From Trileptium ribeirensis (taxonomy: Eukaryota > Nematoda > Enoplea > Enoplida > Thoracostomopsidae), in the NCBI GenBank assembly GCA_030248225.1, contig JASANE010017555.1, positions 1 through 64,000 of the forward strand: DNA of 64,000 nucleotides, given 5' to 3'. Both the position numbers and the translations under genes were made by a program. Below the pieces are notes generated by a model. That model searched no databases, was not told the DNA's origin, and saw nothing but the letters and a program-made list of their open reading frames with translations. Shown piece by piece: positions 34,131 to 46,643 of this stretch. Each line of letters begins with the position of its first letter. Position 1 is the stretch's first letter.

Positions 34131-35420
34131 GTAACACAATGCGGTTATACATTCGACGAAAATTTATAAAAACCCGAGCGAATACATATTTCTCCGTTAT
34201 CGTTTAATTTTATAACTTTTGAACGAGCCTTGGCTTTGCCGAGCTAGAAGGCCCAAATAAAACATCACTATTTGCAAAACAAAAATAACAAAAATTCGTG
34301 GAAGAAATTCTGAATTAAGAACGACTGAAACTTTAGGAGGAGGCGGACCACTTTCCGGTCACTGAGCTCATGAACCCGGTTGAATCCTATCAACGTAAAA
34401 GTTTTATTTGAAAAGCCTACTACATGTGCATCACCTAAGAATATTTTAATATTCTTGAAGGGAATTTTGTGCGAAAACAGTTTAATTAATTTTGGTTCCC
34501 AACTCTAAATTTTCAATGTGCAAATCCGTTAATGAACGTATAGAGTTAAAAGCCTGCGAAAAACACGAGTAAAAAACGCTAAATACTTGGAATAGAATCG
34601 TTTTGTTTTGACCAATATAGGGTTTTCAGGGTCAAAAAATGCAAATATGATACTTTTAGACTCATATGATCATTATCTTGCCAATTAATAGATTATGCTA
34701 TTTGGATTAAGTTAGAATAATTAAGAATTAGAAAGTTGTGTTCAATTTTTAAATAAATGGTAGAGTTTATGTTTCAACAGAACATTATAACAGTATCGAA
34801 GCTCGACAGCAGTGAGAGGTTTGAAACATAAACAAACGAAATTTGAAAGCACTTGCAGAGTAATATGTCGAAAAGATAGAAATCACTATTATGTGTCTAC
34901 AAATGCTATATTAAATGTTTAAATTAAATTCTTTAATGTTCATGTTGAGTCGACTGATTAATAAATAACTTACGTTCAAAAAGCTATAGTTATTCTCTGC
35001 CGTGCGTTTCGTCCGCCTGTGCACTAAGATCTATTGTTTGTGGTAAGATACTCTCACTTAATACATGTGTTGTGAAGTAAAAGTGAAAGTCCAAGTAAAA
35101 GTGGGTACGTTCATAATGGCAACCCCTCGCTCCGCTCAAAAATGTGTAGTTCCACTACAACTTGTTCAAAGGTGTTCGTAGAGAAGCATTCTAACCTCGG
35201 GCATCCCAAGGTTATTTCCTAAACATTTAAGTTGTCTCAAGAATCATGAAAATTTAATCTCGGCGAGTATCGCGTTTATTTTGTACTTAAACTAACAACC
35301 GAGGCGAACCAGAATGACTTCATCTAAAGATGAAAAGTTGATTATGACTAAGTCGTCCGAACTCCGCGCTGCTGAAGTCAAACTGATTCGTAAAATCTAG
35401 TCGTGGCGTCTAACACCAAC
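34131..35420. other. intron sequence without recognised feature
   Basis: No frame or motif recognised. The right end may be the leader or internal start of the gypsy element whose LTR begins at 35421. Confidence 0.35.
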
Positions 35421-36287
35421 TGTCAATTTCTTTGATGTCGGTCTCCGACCAATCGGAGACCGTTTAATTAAAACCGGGATTTTGACTTTTTGGTTTAGCC
35501 GATTAAATTTTACGGCTTTTATGTCAAATTTTATAGCTGGTAAAATTTACAAAGACAAATGGTAAGAGCCCAAATCGAGGGTGGGGACTGGTAAGGTATT
35601 CGTGAGATAACTCAGCAAACGCGGTCGGTGGTATATGTAAATACTTAGGAATATCCCTTTACATTTCATAATAATTACAGGTACACTTTAAAATACAATG
35701 AATCATGGGTCGGCACCGAATACCAGAAGATATATCCTACCACACCAACCCGACTAGAAACACATTAATTGCACTTGAATTATTGATAGAGTTAACAGGT
35801 AAGTCATGCAACTTTCACATGACCAGTATACACATCAATGACAATCACAAAAATCATTCATAAACGGTACAATGAAGGCACAAAATTCACATAACTGAAA
35901 TAGCTCATATAAAATGTACAATGTAATGCAATGACAACCGCATGAGCAAACAATACACGAGGGTACATGTTCAAGATATTTAAAGGTATACATACAGGAT
36001 ATAGAAGAGCAGTCATACAATTACAGTCTGATTAAGCGACAGGAACCGCACGATTATGCATAACAAATAACGCTAAATTCGGCAGTTAGAAGTACCCAAC
36101 CAATTATTCATACTCGATCAGATACGCACACGTACGCATTCAGGGGAGGGACGTTAAATTTGGCTCATGACCACGGACTTTTCTCTAGTCTCCATAGCGG
36201 ACTTAACCTTAGGGCTCATTAATGTAGTCCATTACCCTGTGGTAAGGACTAACGTACCGCGTAACGATCCAGAATGAATCTGTTACA
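35421..36287 (-). mobile_element. gypsy-type LTR, 867 bp, with primer-binding-site trace
   Basis: Homologous to 58103-60703. On the plus strand it runs TGTCAA...TGTTACA, so both ends are TG...CA; read on the minus strand it starts TGTAACAGATTC. Directly after its minus-strand 3' end comes TGGTGTTAGACGCC, in the place of a tRNA primer-binding site and conserved as GGAGTTAGACGTCC in the other copy. No gag or pol is recognised next to it, so it is a truncated 5' LTR relic. Confidence 0.65.
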
Positions 36288-36599
36288 CAAAAATCTTTTT
36301 TACCATAAAAATTCTAATAAATCAAGTAAAAATGTAAAAAATACTTTTAATAACGTTTTTTGCAACATTTTAGAGCCATTTATAAAAAATTTCGCCGTTT
36401 TTCGTTGAAAACACTGAATTTAGAATATAGATTCGAAAGTCCCCCAGTTCACAGAATGCGCCCCATGTTCATGCCACTCGCAACATTTTTAGCAAATAGC
36501 GAAGCCAGCATAAACAAAGTTTGAAAGCGTAAAGTTACGCGCTAAAACGTGTCAATTAAATTGCTGTGTAAATTGCAAATGTTCAACAATATAGTGATT

Positions 36600-37760
36600 A
36601 TTAATAACAAGTATTTCACATGCGCCGCTGAGATGGATGCAGTATAGTTTCATTTCAAAGTTACAATCTTATATAATCGCCTATAATAGGCTGTGGTTGG
36701 TGTATATACCACCTGAAAACCTGTGCTACCTTGAACCCATCGAAAAACCTAAAACCTCGTCGACCCTTAATCCATCGAAAACATCTGACAACGTACGCAG
36801 TATTTGTGCTGGTCTCGAGATAACCAAACCGTAGCATTCAGCCTACCGAAACGCCTATATAGAAAATTCTTGGTGCGCTGCACGCAGTACATCACCAAAT
36901 TACTGAAGACATGCTATATTTTGGAAATCAGGATCAATGATCTTAAATCCAGAGAAAACCGCTTAAAAGGCATGAAATATACGTGCTAGTCTCTAGCTAA
37001 CCGAACCAATTCAGCATGGTGAAAAACCTATACCAGACCATTCTTGATGCGCTGTACGAAATGCGTAACCAAACAACTGAAGAAGACTATTGAACTATTG
37101 AGTATTGAAGACTATGAAGAAGACTGTGTATAGACTATTCTTAATATGCTGCACGCGAAACATAACTAAAAAATTAAAAACAAGCTACATCTTGAAAGTC
37201 GGGTTCATTGACCGTAACATGGAAATTCCATGAAACGACATTTGTCAAGTTGACTTTAAATACAAAACCATCGTATCCAACGCGTTTGATAACATAATAT
37301 ACACTCGTTGTAAGAAAAACACGTAATTAATATACCGAAATTTGAACAATCGAAATTTCTGGTAAAAGGTCGACGAACCATATTCGAGTCCACAACGGCT
37401 TAGGGAGTTGTCCCACAACAAAGTGGTGTTGCGAACATAGTTGTACATCTCGTTAAGCTGATTCTGCATGAAGCGGCGTATTTTTTTATGCGAAGGCTGT
37501 GTCGAGAGATATCGGCTCCGAAACACTGGTTCCGGTATGACCAAATTTTACAAAGAACCTTAAAAACATGTTCTTTTGCCGCTTTGATCCAGAAGATTGA
37601 ATCACAAGTTTTCGCGCTCAACTAAAGGATACGTCGTCATAACTTTTGCCATCGAACAAAAAAATTCAGCAAATGCGTCCACCCGAAGATGAGTTATGAG
37701 TGACAGCGACAGACAGAAATTTTCTTAATTTACCCACTAGCTCTATCAGTGAAACTCCGC
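36600..37760 (+). repeat. dispersed repeat family 'R150-180', copy 2
   Basis: Degenerate tandem units of about 176 bp (about 36650-37240; marker ACTGAAGA at about 36902 and 37078), then the family tail (GACGAACCATATTCGAG at about 37371, CGAAACACTGGTTCC, AAGATGAGTTATGAGTGACAG). Same order as in copies at 21005-22025 (inverted) and 51880-52990. Confidence 0.65.
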
Positions 37761-37865
37761 TGGCTCAGTCTCAACTACGCGTTGTTTGGTTTCTGGTTTC
37801 ATTCTTGCGGAAATACAATGTATCGTCCAATAACATAATACGGTAAGCCTTATTAGAAAAGTTCA

Positions 37866-38012
<147 letters not shown>

Positions 38013-38759
38013 TTACTGTTCTATACAAAAATTAAACATATGTATTATGTAATAATGCCTCCTGAGACGGCTACTGCATTTTAATCCCCGCTATTACAAT
38101 CCAGCGCATATTTGAACCACTTGTGCTTACCAACGATTAATTTCCCTCACTTATCTCTTACCCACTATAAACACTCTTTACCTCAAAATAAAGATTCGGT
38201 CATGGATTGTCAATAATTGAACGCTTTACTTTACGAGCTCTTGTGATGCCCGTAACTTTTCTATTTCAAATAAAATCGCCAGAAACATGTCAAAGTACAA
38301 CAATGTTTCCATGTTAATAGTGTATGTCAGAACCTCGATGTATGCGATAGTAGTGCAAATTATTTCATCACCCCCTATCTGTAGACGTCAATATGCAGTA
38401 ATACAAAGTAATACAATGTCTTGCATCCTGTAGTCATCACTATCATGAAGCCAACATCACAGTTCCAGATAAGCAAAGACTTCTACACGAAACCTCCATG
38501 CGTATTCGAGTGTCAAAGGCGTTGTTGCGGCGTTTTCGCAGTCACGTCGTGCGGCGTTTTGAAGTATTTTTGACATATATTTTTAAAGGTACTGTTGATC
38601 TTATTCCGATAACTGTGAAGCATGTACAGTCACAGGCAAAAATAAGTGCAGAAAAAAAGAACAAAACTACGTTCGATTATAAACGAACGTTACAACGTCG
38701 CCTGCGTTTCGTTTGTAAACGAACGTTCTAATGTTTGTTCGTAATCGTTGTTTATGCCC

Positions 38760-40480
38760 TTACTTTGTCACTGATTGCAGCTGAAACCAAATATTAGCTG
38801 ACAAAACTTCAAGCGCGTTGATCGTTGTTGTTTGGTTTCATCTTCATTGTCGTCCGGTGGTAGATCGCTTCTCACCTGGACCCGCGATTTGGAACAAGCT
38901 TTAGCGTTGGCGACAGTCCGCATATGTATACTCTTCATCCAGAATTTGCGGTCGTCTTCCCAGAGAATGGTTTCCAGTCCTGGATATTTTTTCAAGGTTT
39001 ACGTTTGCAGCGTGTGTTTATTCTTCTTGCATGAGCGTTTGCGTGGCTAAGTAAGCAGGATGGGTTTTTGGCTGCTTCCAGATTTAACCGGCGACCGCCT
39101 TGAGCACGTTGTTTCCTTGACTGAGCCTTCCAGTGTTAGTTGCAGCGTTATGGCGAAACATGAGCTTCGAGCCTACCGTGACCTTCAGGATTTTCGGTTG
39201 AGTTCTAGTGGGATAGGTTGTTCATAAACGATGATTTCGGGATGGTCCTTGTATTTCGACACAGCAGGCGTTAAAATTGTTACCTTTGTTTTCGAGGACG
39301 AAATGCTGAGGCACTTTGCTTCAAAGTATTCAGTAAGTGTAGGAAGTACGACATCAGGCGTCTGGCACTTGCTTCTGTTATCGACCCGTTTGGGAAGGCC
39401 GTAAAATAGCATATAAGACATGACTGACATCTGGCGGCGGGAGATGGGCATCAGACACGGAGACGTTAAATAGCAGTGGCGATATAATCTATCCCTACGC
39501 TAAACCAACGAAACTTCGAGTTTAAATCTGTGAAACTGGTTTTCGCTTGCCTCGCTGGTATATAGTTGGATAGCCATATTATGACGCCTGCCGGAAGCGT
39601 TGATCCTGGGCGTAGGTCTTCGAGAAGTGTACGTTGTTTGACTATATGGGACGCTTTCGTTAATCATGCGCTTTATCGATCCTTCTAACCGGCGATGTTG
39701 CTTTGCTGAAGCTATCGGTGGCATGTTCGGTTAATTTCAAGAGCGCAGTTGTGGCGGATCTGCGCTCTTGAACCTGTGGTCCGCCCGTTAATGTCGATAG
39801 TTAGTACTTTTCGAGGACTTTAGCTGTCTAGCTCAACAGTGGCACCGGTCCGCGCCACCCACCTTTGTGCTTTAGAAGCGGAATGACCGTTTGTTTCTAC
39901 CACGCGTACGGTATGACGCTGAATGACAACGACACGTTAAAGGCGCTGGCAGGAGTTGCATGCCGTTTTCGACTAGGTGTTTTAGATGAAACACCATGCG
40001 TTGAAATCACACATTATGATGGCCATTTCTTGAGAGTAAGTCCGAGATTAAAAAACGTAACCCGTATCACACAAGAAGAATGTTGACATGTACACGTTAT
40101 ATAGTGAGATTCTGTATTGACATAGTTCCAATGTGACGCTCTGAGATTCCATAGTATTGTCCTTGGGGCTGTCCTTTCATAAACAACCATAATGCCACCG
40201 CTTATTTTGTCGGGTGGGACCGCAGTGCAGCTGTTGAATTTAGGCGTCTAGTTTTTGGCGATCAGTGTCGTTTCTCGCAGCGCGGTGACCTTGATATTTT
40301 TTGTTGATAGTGACTGGGCTGCTCTTTCTTCTCCGTGATCCCGTTGCAGTTCCACTGCATGAAGCGAATGTCGGTTTCCGTGATCCCGGAAGGCGCGCTC
40401 GGTTTGAAGAACGTCAGGCAGATGTAATTGCTGCGGCGTTTCAGATACCTCGATGTTATGTGGCTCTAGTCTTTGTAAGA
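38760..40480 (-). pseudogene. non-LTR retrotransposon (Jockey/CR1-like) remnant with endonuclease and RT pieces
   Basis: Read on the minus strand: an endonuclease start WNCNGITE (about 40331-40354), then, after an apparent internal deletion, RT pieces TVIPLLKHKGGWRGPVPLLS and TAKVLEKY (about 39800-39900), TTALLKLTEHATDSF (about 39670-39750), LPAG...NYIPARQAKTSF (about 39535-39605), IISPLLFNVSVSDAH (about 39440-39490), and LPTLTEYFEAKCLSISSSKT (within 39185-39451) followed by HPEIIVYEQPIPL. The order matches a LINE polymerase. Stops, frameshifts and a lost YADD box show it is dead. Confidence 0.82.
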
Positions 40481-43040
40481 TTCGTATTTTACTGATGGTT
40501 GAGCGTTTAAGTTTCTTCTAACAGTAGTAACAGAACCACTGCTTCCAGATCTTTGGTCCTGGGCTCTGTTCATTGCCAGAAATAAACATTAATGCAAGTA
40601 TCAGTAAACCCAGCCAGTGCTGATCCTCGAGAAAAACGCGACGCGGTTTGATGGCATGAAGGGGAATGCGTTTGGAGTCTACATTTCCGTTTAAAATCTT
40701 TTGGTCCACTGACTTGGTAGCACTGCGGAAAACAGACCTTGATAGGAGTCAATATGTTAATAAGTTTAAAGCAATACACTAGTTAATAGTGAATTGTTTC
40801 GCATAGTCATAATATAACGATGCTTGCAAACTCCACAACACTTATCTGACGTAAATTACTTACTTAAACTTAAAAAACTGTTTAACGTGTACGGTACCCA
40901 TCAAAATGACTGTCGCTCGCGCGAAATAAATTTGTTCTATAAACAGAATTTACTATTAATTTAAATAATTTCGAAATCTCGTGCGAGCCACGCGCTCGCG
41001 ACTCGCTGGAAATGCGACGCTCATTTATGGCGCGTACTGTATATAACTAAGCTCTGCATTCGCTGAAAATTTCTCCGGGGGGCATGAACCGGAGGGCACT
41101 GGGATTTGCCAAGGGGCACTTTACTAAGAGAAAAATCTATTTTAAAGCAAATTTCGACAAAATTTACGAAATTTTTGGCTTCTGGGAAGAACATTAGTAT
41201 AACGTCGACTGAATTAACTGACACAACGGTACTATAACCGCAATTTCACTTGTGCCTAGGTATGAGCTTCGCGACGACTGTTTGAAATAAACTGCTTCAA
41301 TCAGGAACGCCTCAACCAAAATACAGCGAACTTTTTGATATGACATATTCTTTGATTGACTACAAGATAGGGGACAGCGGTTCCGTAGCTTCCTATTTCA
41401 AGTCGAAACATGTTAGGACACTGCTCCACAATGTAAAGGTGGCATTAATATTCTGTAGCGCCTCGCACAGAATGTGCGACTGAGTAAGAATGTGACTTAC
41501 GCGCAGAATGCGCATATTCTACTTTATATTACGTAGAACGCTTCCCGTCTAGAGTGGATGCTCAGGATAACACGATAGCAGAATGGTACATTCAGAATGA
41601 ACGTTGTAACAACACTGTACAACGCTAAAGACTTTATTATTAAAATACATATAAAATAGTTAAAGAAAAGCTGCCATTCTACTCATTTATTGCGATTGCG
41701 AACCGTCGATGTTGAAAACATGAAAAAGAAACTCCAGCGGCCTATATATTTATGGTAGACAAAACAACAAAGCTATTTAAAAAGTTTTGTTTTACAAAGA
41801 CTCGAATACCGCTTGGCATTTTGTATCCCAACACAATGAAGAACTCCCATGTAAAAAAACTAACACATAGAATTAAACTGCAAAAACATTACACCACGAA
41901 TTACGAAAATTGTTACACTTTTACACACGAATACCGTTACATTAGTACAAATTTTGATCAAATTTTATGCCATTTGGGGTGATATTGCCGAGTGCAAACA
42001 AAAAATGTTTGGGAAGAGGCGATGAACACGGGGCAGCTGCTGTGACAGGGGAAACGAACCGGTGTAGGGTCAGCCGATTTTTGCCATAAGTTACGTGAAA
42101 ATGCCCGTGGGGCCCCACACCCAATTTGGAGAGCCCAGTACAATAAAATCATACCGGGCTTCTTCTTGAGTTATAATACATTCACTGATTCAAAATTAAA
42201 ATGCACATTTGTGTTTTTGCCCCTTTAACCTAATAATCGATTGTTAAGTTCTGCGGAGTTGCAAATTACAATACTGACCCCTAAGTTTCTTAAACTATTT
42301 ATTAGCCTGTCCAACACTTATTAAAACACACAAGATATTCTCCCGCCAGCGTTACTGTGATGTTTAGGTGGCCCTGTGGGGGCTGAATAGGCGGTAAGTT
42401 GAAGGAACCATAAGTTAGACAAAAGTGCATAAAAATTACTTTTTGCATTGAATTATTGCAGTAAAACTCATCACTGTGGCAATAGTATATTGCCATTGCA
42501 ATCATTTTGGGTAGGTTCTAAAATTCTGTACCACAGCAAATACTTGCTAATAGCGTTTTAATTTAACTTCCGTTGTTCACCGAGAGGGTGGAGGTAGCAC
42601 TCGTTACACTAAAGCTCCAACTTTACAGCACAAAGCTTTAGTGACTGTGTACCATAGCAGTGGGGAGCACATGGCTTAAACAATCTATCGGTTGAGGCAT
42701 AACGTAGACCAATCGAGGTTTTTAAATGTTATGCGCTTGTCCAAACGATGATACTAAACAATTAGCAAACCATGTTATCTGGCAGCTGTGCTATGCATAC
42801 CGGCATTCACAGACCAGTCTATTTCATATTTTGATCATTAACCAAATAAACAATCACATCCAGCAGAACAAAATTGTCTGAAACCTAATGAAGTCAAAAC
42901 GACCCTTTTCCACATAAAATGACTATAAAGTGCATTAGACATAAAGTTTCAACCATATTGTGTACAATATGACTAAAACTATAACATATTTCAATATGTA
43001 CTATAATATAGTATGACATATTATTAAGATGACGTTATAC

Positions 43041-43229
43041 CTCAGGAGTATTCTGCCTCAACCAGTAATAAGCTTCTCGAAAATCGTCGAAAATTATATT
43101 ACCACCGTCTCCACCGCGAGCCGCAAGGACAATGCTTGGACTTGAGTAGGCTTGTGAAGTAACCCAAGTGCAGTGAAATCCATACATGCACAGAAATATC
43201 AACATCATAACCACGACAGTTTTCGCAAC
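43041..43229 (-). CDS. STT3A: STT3A exon: last membrane helix and start of luminal domain
   Basis: 189 bases, phase 0; acceptor ACATTCAG, donor GTATAA. A final hydrophobic helix ([18 protein letters not shown]) is followed by the luminal stretch [20 protein letters not shown] and [16 protein letters not shown], characteristic of STT3A. Confidence 0.96.
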
Positions 43230-43281
43230 CTGAATGTTTTACAAAGCGCATAAGTAATGAAAAAAGTTAAAAGATTTTAGA

Positions 43282-43323
43282 AAACAATATAGTTCTTGAC
43301 TTCGAAACAATATAGTTCTTGAC
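43282..43323. repeat. 23-bp tandem duplication
   Basis: AAACAATATAGTTCTTGAC occurs at 43282-43300 and again at 43305-43323, close to an STT3A acceptor site at 43230. Confidence 0.85.
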
Positions 43324-43853
43324 TAATATACGTTTTTATCATAATCTCTGTGAAAGCTATATTTTTACTGTAAGTTTTCATTAAATAACGGTTCAATACA
43401 GCATACTATTACCCCAACTACGACAGATATCTGTTAGGGTATTAGCGGGGTTTAGATACTGACAAAGAATAAAAATATTGATTGCATTAGGCCATGCTTT
43501 AAGAGTTACTCACCGTATTAAGACAAAATACATTTAGGGCGGCCAATGAAGAAAAGTGAGCCCAAACTACATACATCGACTAAACAAGCCACTTAGTCGG
43601 TTGGTTTGAAGCGTATACAAATTGAAACTAGGGGACGCGCTGGGTTCCAACTCGGATGTAAGGGCGCTAGATGCGATGGAACAATTTTGCTTTTGTGTTT
43701 TAAGAAATACGAAAAACATACCGGTATGTAATCATGCGATCTAAATACCATAAACGTTATTATACAGTATTGCACATGTTTTCAGATTGATATTGCCCCA
43801 GTTTTTTTATGTATGATCTGGAGCATGTTGTTTTATAATTAAGAATATTTTAT

Positions 43854-44254
43854 GAATTATGAGAAGAACGGAACGAGCGATGATTAGGAGAATGTATAGG
43901 GTTAAACTTGTTGATAGGAAGAACACCAAAGAGTTGATGGGACGCTTAGGCCAGAGAGAGAACATCGTGGAGGAAATGAAAAGGAGTGCTCTGAGATGGC
44001 TGGGACATGTGCTGAGAAGGGACGATCAAGAGTCACTGGCGAGAGCATGGAAACTGGAGGTGCATGGTAGTAGGGAAAGAGGAAAACCTATGATGACGTC
44101 GAAAGAAATGGTGCTGCGTCACTGCCAGAGAGTTGGGCTTAATGTCCAAGATGCAACAGATCGCAAAAAGTGGGGGAATGTGGTGAAGTCATGGCGTGAC
44201 CGTCAATGACCTCTAGGAAAAGAGAAAACACTGAGGTTAATAAATGATGATGAT
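43854..44254 (+). mobile_element. 5'-truncated LINE with target-site duplication
   Basis: The 11-bp direct repeat GAATATTTTAT at 43843-43853 and 44255-44265 brackets the insert exactly. The 3' end is a TGATGATGATGA tail. Only the last about 115 codons of the reverse-transcriptase protein survive. Truncation at the 5' end is the usual outcome of target-primed reverse transcription. Confidence 0.88.
43859..44209 (+). pseudogene. LINE reverse-transcriptase protein, C-terminal fragment
   Basis: An uninterrupted 116-codon frame with ERAMIRRMYRVKLVDR, LRWLGHVLRRDD and DRKKWGNVVKSW, the conserved C-terminal region after the RT domain in RTE/CR1-like LINE proteins. No palm motifs, so no activity. 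The intact frame suggests recent insertion. Confidence 0.85.
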
Positions 44255-44409
44255 GAATATTTTATATGTTACGCAACGTTTGAATAATATTATTACTATG
44301 CATTCTTTCGTAGCCTTGTGTTATAACACGCGATAGAAATGACTGTCGCCTTTCGAGTGATTGAGCAGCGTTATATTACGTTACGAGCAGCGAGGTACCA
44401 TCAAGTGAG

Positions 44410-46359
44410 CAGGGAATAACCGGAACCGTCCATTTAAACCGGATCCGGAACCGGAACTTGGTCTTCGAAATTTATATTTAGTAAAACAGATGAAGGAAGA
44501 AATCAAGGTATAGTGGATTTAAATTGCATTAAAAATAACGTTTACATTAAACATTGCGACGGTATTATTGCCTTTCTGAAACTTTAAAGAGACTGAGGAA
44601 GCTAATAATGTTTATTTATCGATCAAATATGTCGATTTTTGGACACGCAGAGCAAAAAATGCCTTCCACTATACACCATTGAGTATGCTGCGTCAAATAG
44701 AATATGCTTACAAAGCTTGGAGCGTAGAATACACACTTTCGCTCTGTCTCCAATCGCCTTCCTTTACTACACATACGTTTGTTACAATATGTTCTTCAGT
44801 AGGAAATTTGAAATTATTGGTTTATATGATTTTAAGAGAAAATAATAGATAGAAGGTAATTTTCTGATCAGGTACACTGTTTAGGCTAGCGTTGGACAAA
44901 CAGTGCTCGTAAGTTAGATGATAATGATGATAACTTTCTAATCAGAATGCTATAAATGAGAAACACTGTGATGCAGCTCGCACAGTTTCAATAAATACAG
45001 TTCTTTGCCAAGAAAACAGTTTCTAGCTGCGTTGCAGATAACGGTAGTTTGCTTCAATTTAGACTGATTTACCAAGTTAACGAGCGCATTGGCGGGTTCT
45101 TGAAGCAATTTATGGTAGCTAAGCATACCCTAAGTACTTCTGCGTTAGACATACTCTGTTACCGAATTGGACCGGTTTAATTGAAACGTACCGCACAGAC
45201 TTATAATTTTATAAATATATGTATCAAGGAATAACCGGAAAGAGTAACCGGTACCGTCCATTTAAACCGGATCCGGAACCTGGCCTTCGAAATTTATATA
45301 TAGTAAAACAGATGAAGGAAGAAATGAAGGTATAGTGGATTTAAAATGCATTAAAAATAACTTTTACATTAAACTCAACGTATTTTGATGACATTATTGC
45401 CTTTCTGAAACTTTAAAGAGACTGAGGAAGCTAATAATGTTTATGTATCGATCAATATGTCGGTTTTTGGACACCAAGAACAAAAAATGCCTTCATCTAT
45501 ACACCATTGTGTATACTGATTCAAATTGAATGTGATTACAACGCTTGGAGCGTGGAATACACACTTTCGCTCTGTCTCCAGTCGCTTTCCTTTACTACAC
45601 ATACGTTTGTTACATGTTTGTTCTTCTGTAGAAAATTTGAGATTATTGGTTATTTGAGCTTATATGATTCTAAGAGGAAATAATAGATAGAAAGTAATTT
45701 TCTGATCAGTTGTCAGAGACATTGTTTAGGCTAGCGTTGGACAAACAGTGCCCGTCAGTTAGATGATATAATGATACCTTTTTAATGGGAATGCTATAAA
45801 AGACAAACTGCGATGCTGCTCGCACAGTTTCAATAAAACCGTTCATTGCCAAGAAAGCAGTTTCTGGCTGCGTTTCAAATAACGTTAGTTTACTTCAATT
45901 TAGACGGTATTACTAAGTTTACAAGCGCACTGGCTGTTCCTTGACGCAATTTGTGTTAGCCAAGCATATGCAAAGTACTTCTATGTAACCCATGCTCTGT
46001 TAATGAGCTGTACGGGTTTAATTCGAACGCACTCCGCAGACTTCTGAACGTGTAAAATAGCTGCTACAAGCATCGACCTGGCTTTGATTTGTTAACAAAC
46101 TCCTACAGGTTATTATGAAAAATTTCGACTGAAATTATGTTGCCTACTTACGTTTCAAACGGCAAATTGCTTAGTTAATCTGGTTGTATTGGAGCTTGAT
46201 CATTGTATCATATATATTACATGTTTGGATCACAGATGAAGCGAAAAACGTGGAAAATTTCAAACAAAATTTTTTAAATCAGAATTGCGGTTCCGGTATG
46301 GTTTTTTTCCTTTACCGAAACACGATTTTCGCCGGAACCGGAATTCCGGTTACTCCCTG
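44410..46359 (+). mobile_element. composite hAT-like nonautonomous DNA transposon, 1950 bp, exact 8-bp target duplication
   Basis: The left end CAGGGAATAACCGGAA and the right end (reverse complement CAGGGAGTAACCGGAA) form imperfect inverted repeats starting CAGGG, as in hAT elements. CAAGTGAG occurs at 44402-44409 and 46360-46367, an exact 8-bp target duplication. Internally it is two direct copies of one sequence: a truncated unit 44410-45201 and a full unit 45225-46359. The full unit also occurs inverted at 58603-59703. No transposase frame, so it depends on one supplied elsewhere. Confidence 0.85.
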
Positions 46360-46367
46360 CAAGTGAG

Positions 46368-46643
46368 CTATGGTTATTTTTGGCGAGCACTGCTTATTAA
46401 CACAGAATGGTCGCGTCAACAAAGAATATATACATAATTGTCTACCATAAGAAGCAATCAAACACAATCCACGCTGGGGGGCACATACCTCAGGGTTATG
46501 CATTTTTGGGAAGTTGTCGTTTTGCCAGAATGAGAGACTCGAATATGGTACAATAATGGACTGGTCAGAGCGATATACTCGATATTTATGGCATAATTAC
46601 AACTAGAATTTGAACTGTCATGTAAGCTTATTATCACAAGGTG
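46368..46643. other. intron spacer
   Basis: Short unremarkable sequence between the hAT-like element and the satellite array. Confidence 0.4.

Noticed and set aside
38675..38735. Recurring AACGAACGTT words as a regulatory array
   Set aside because: Only two or three copies, close to a dead LINE; compatible with a small tandem duplication.
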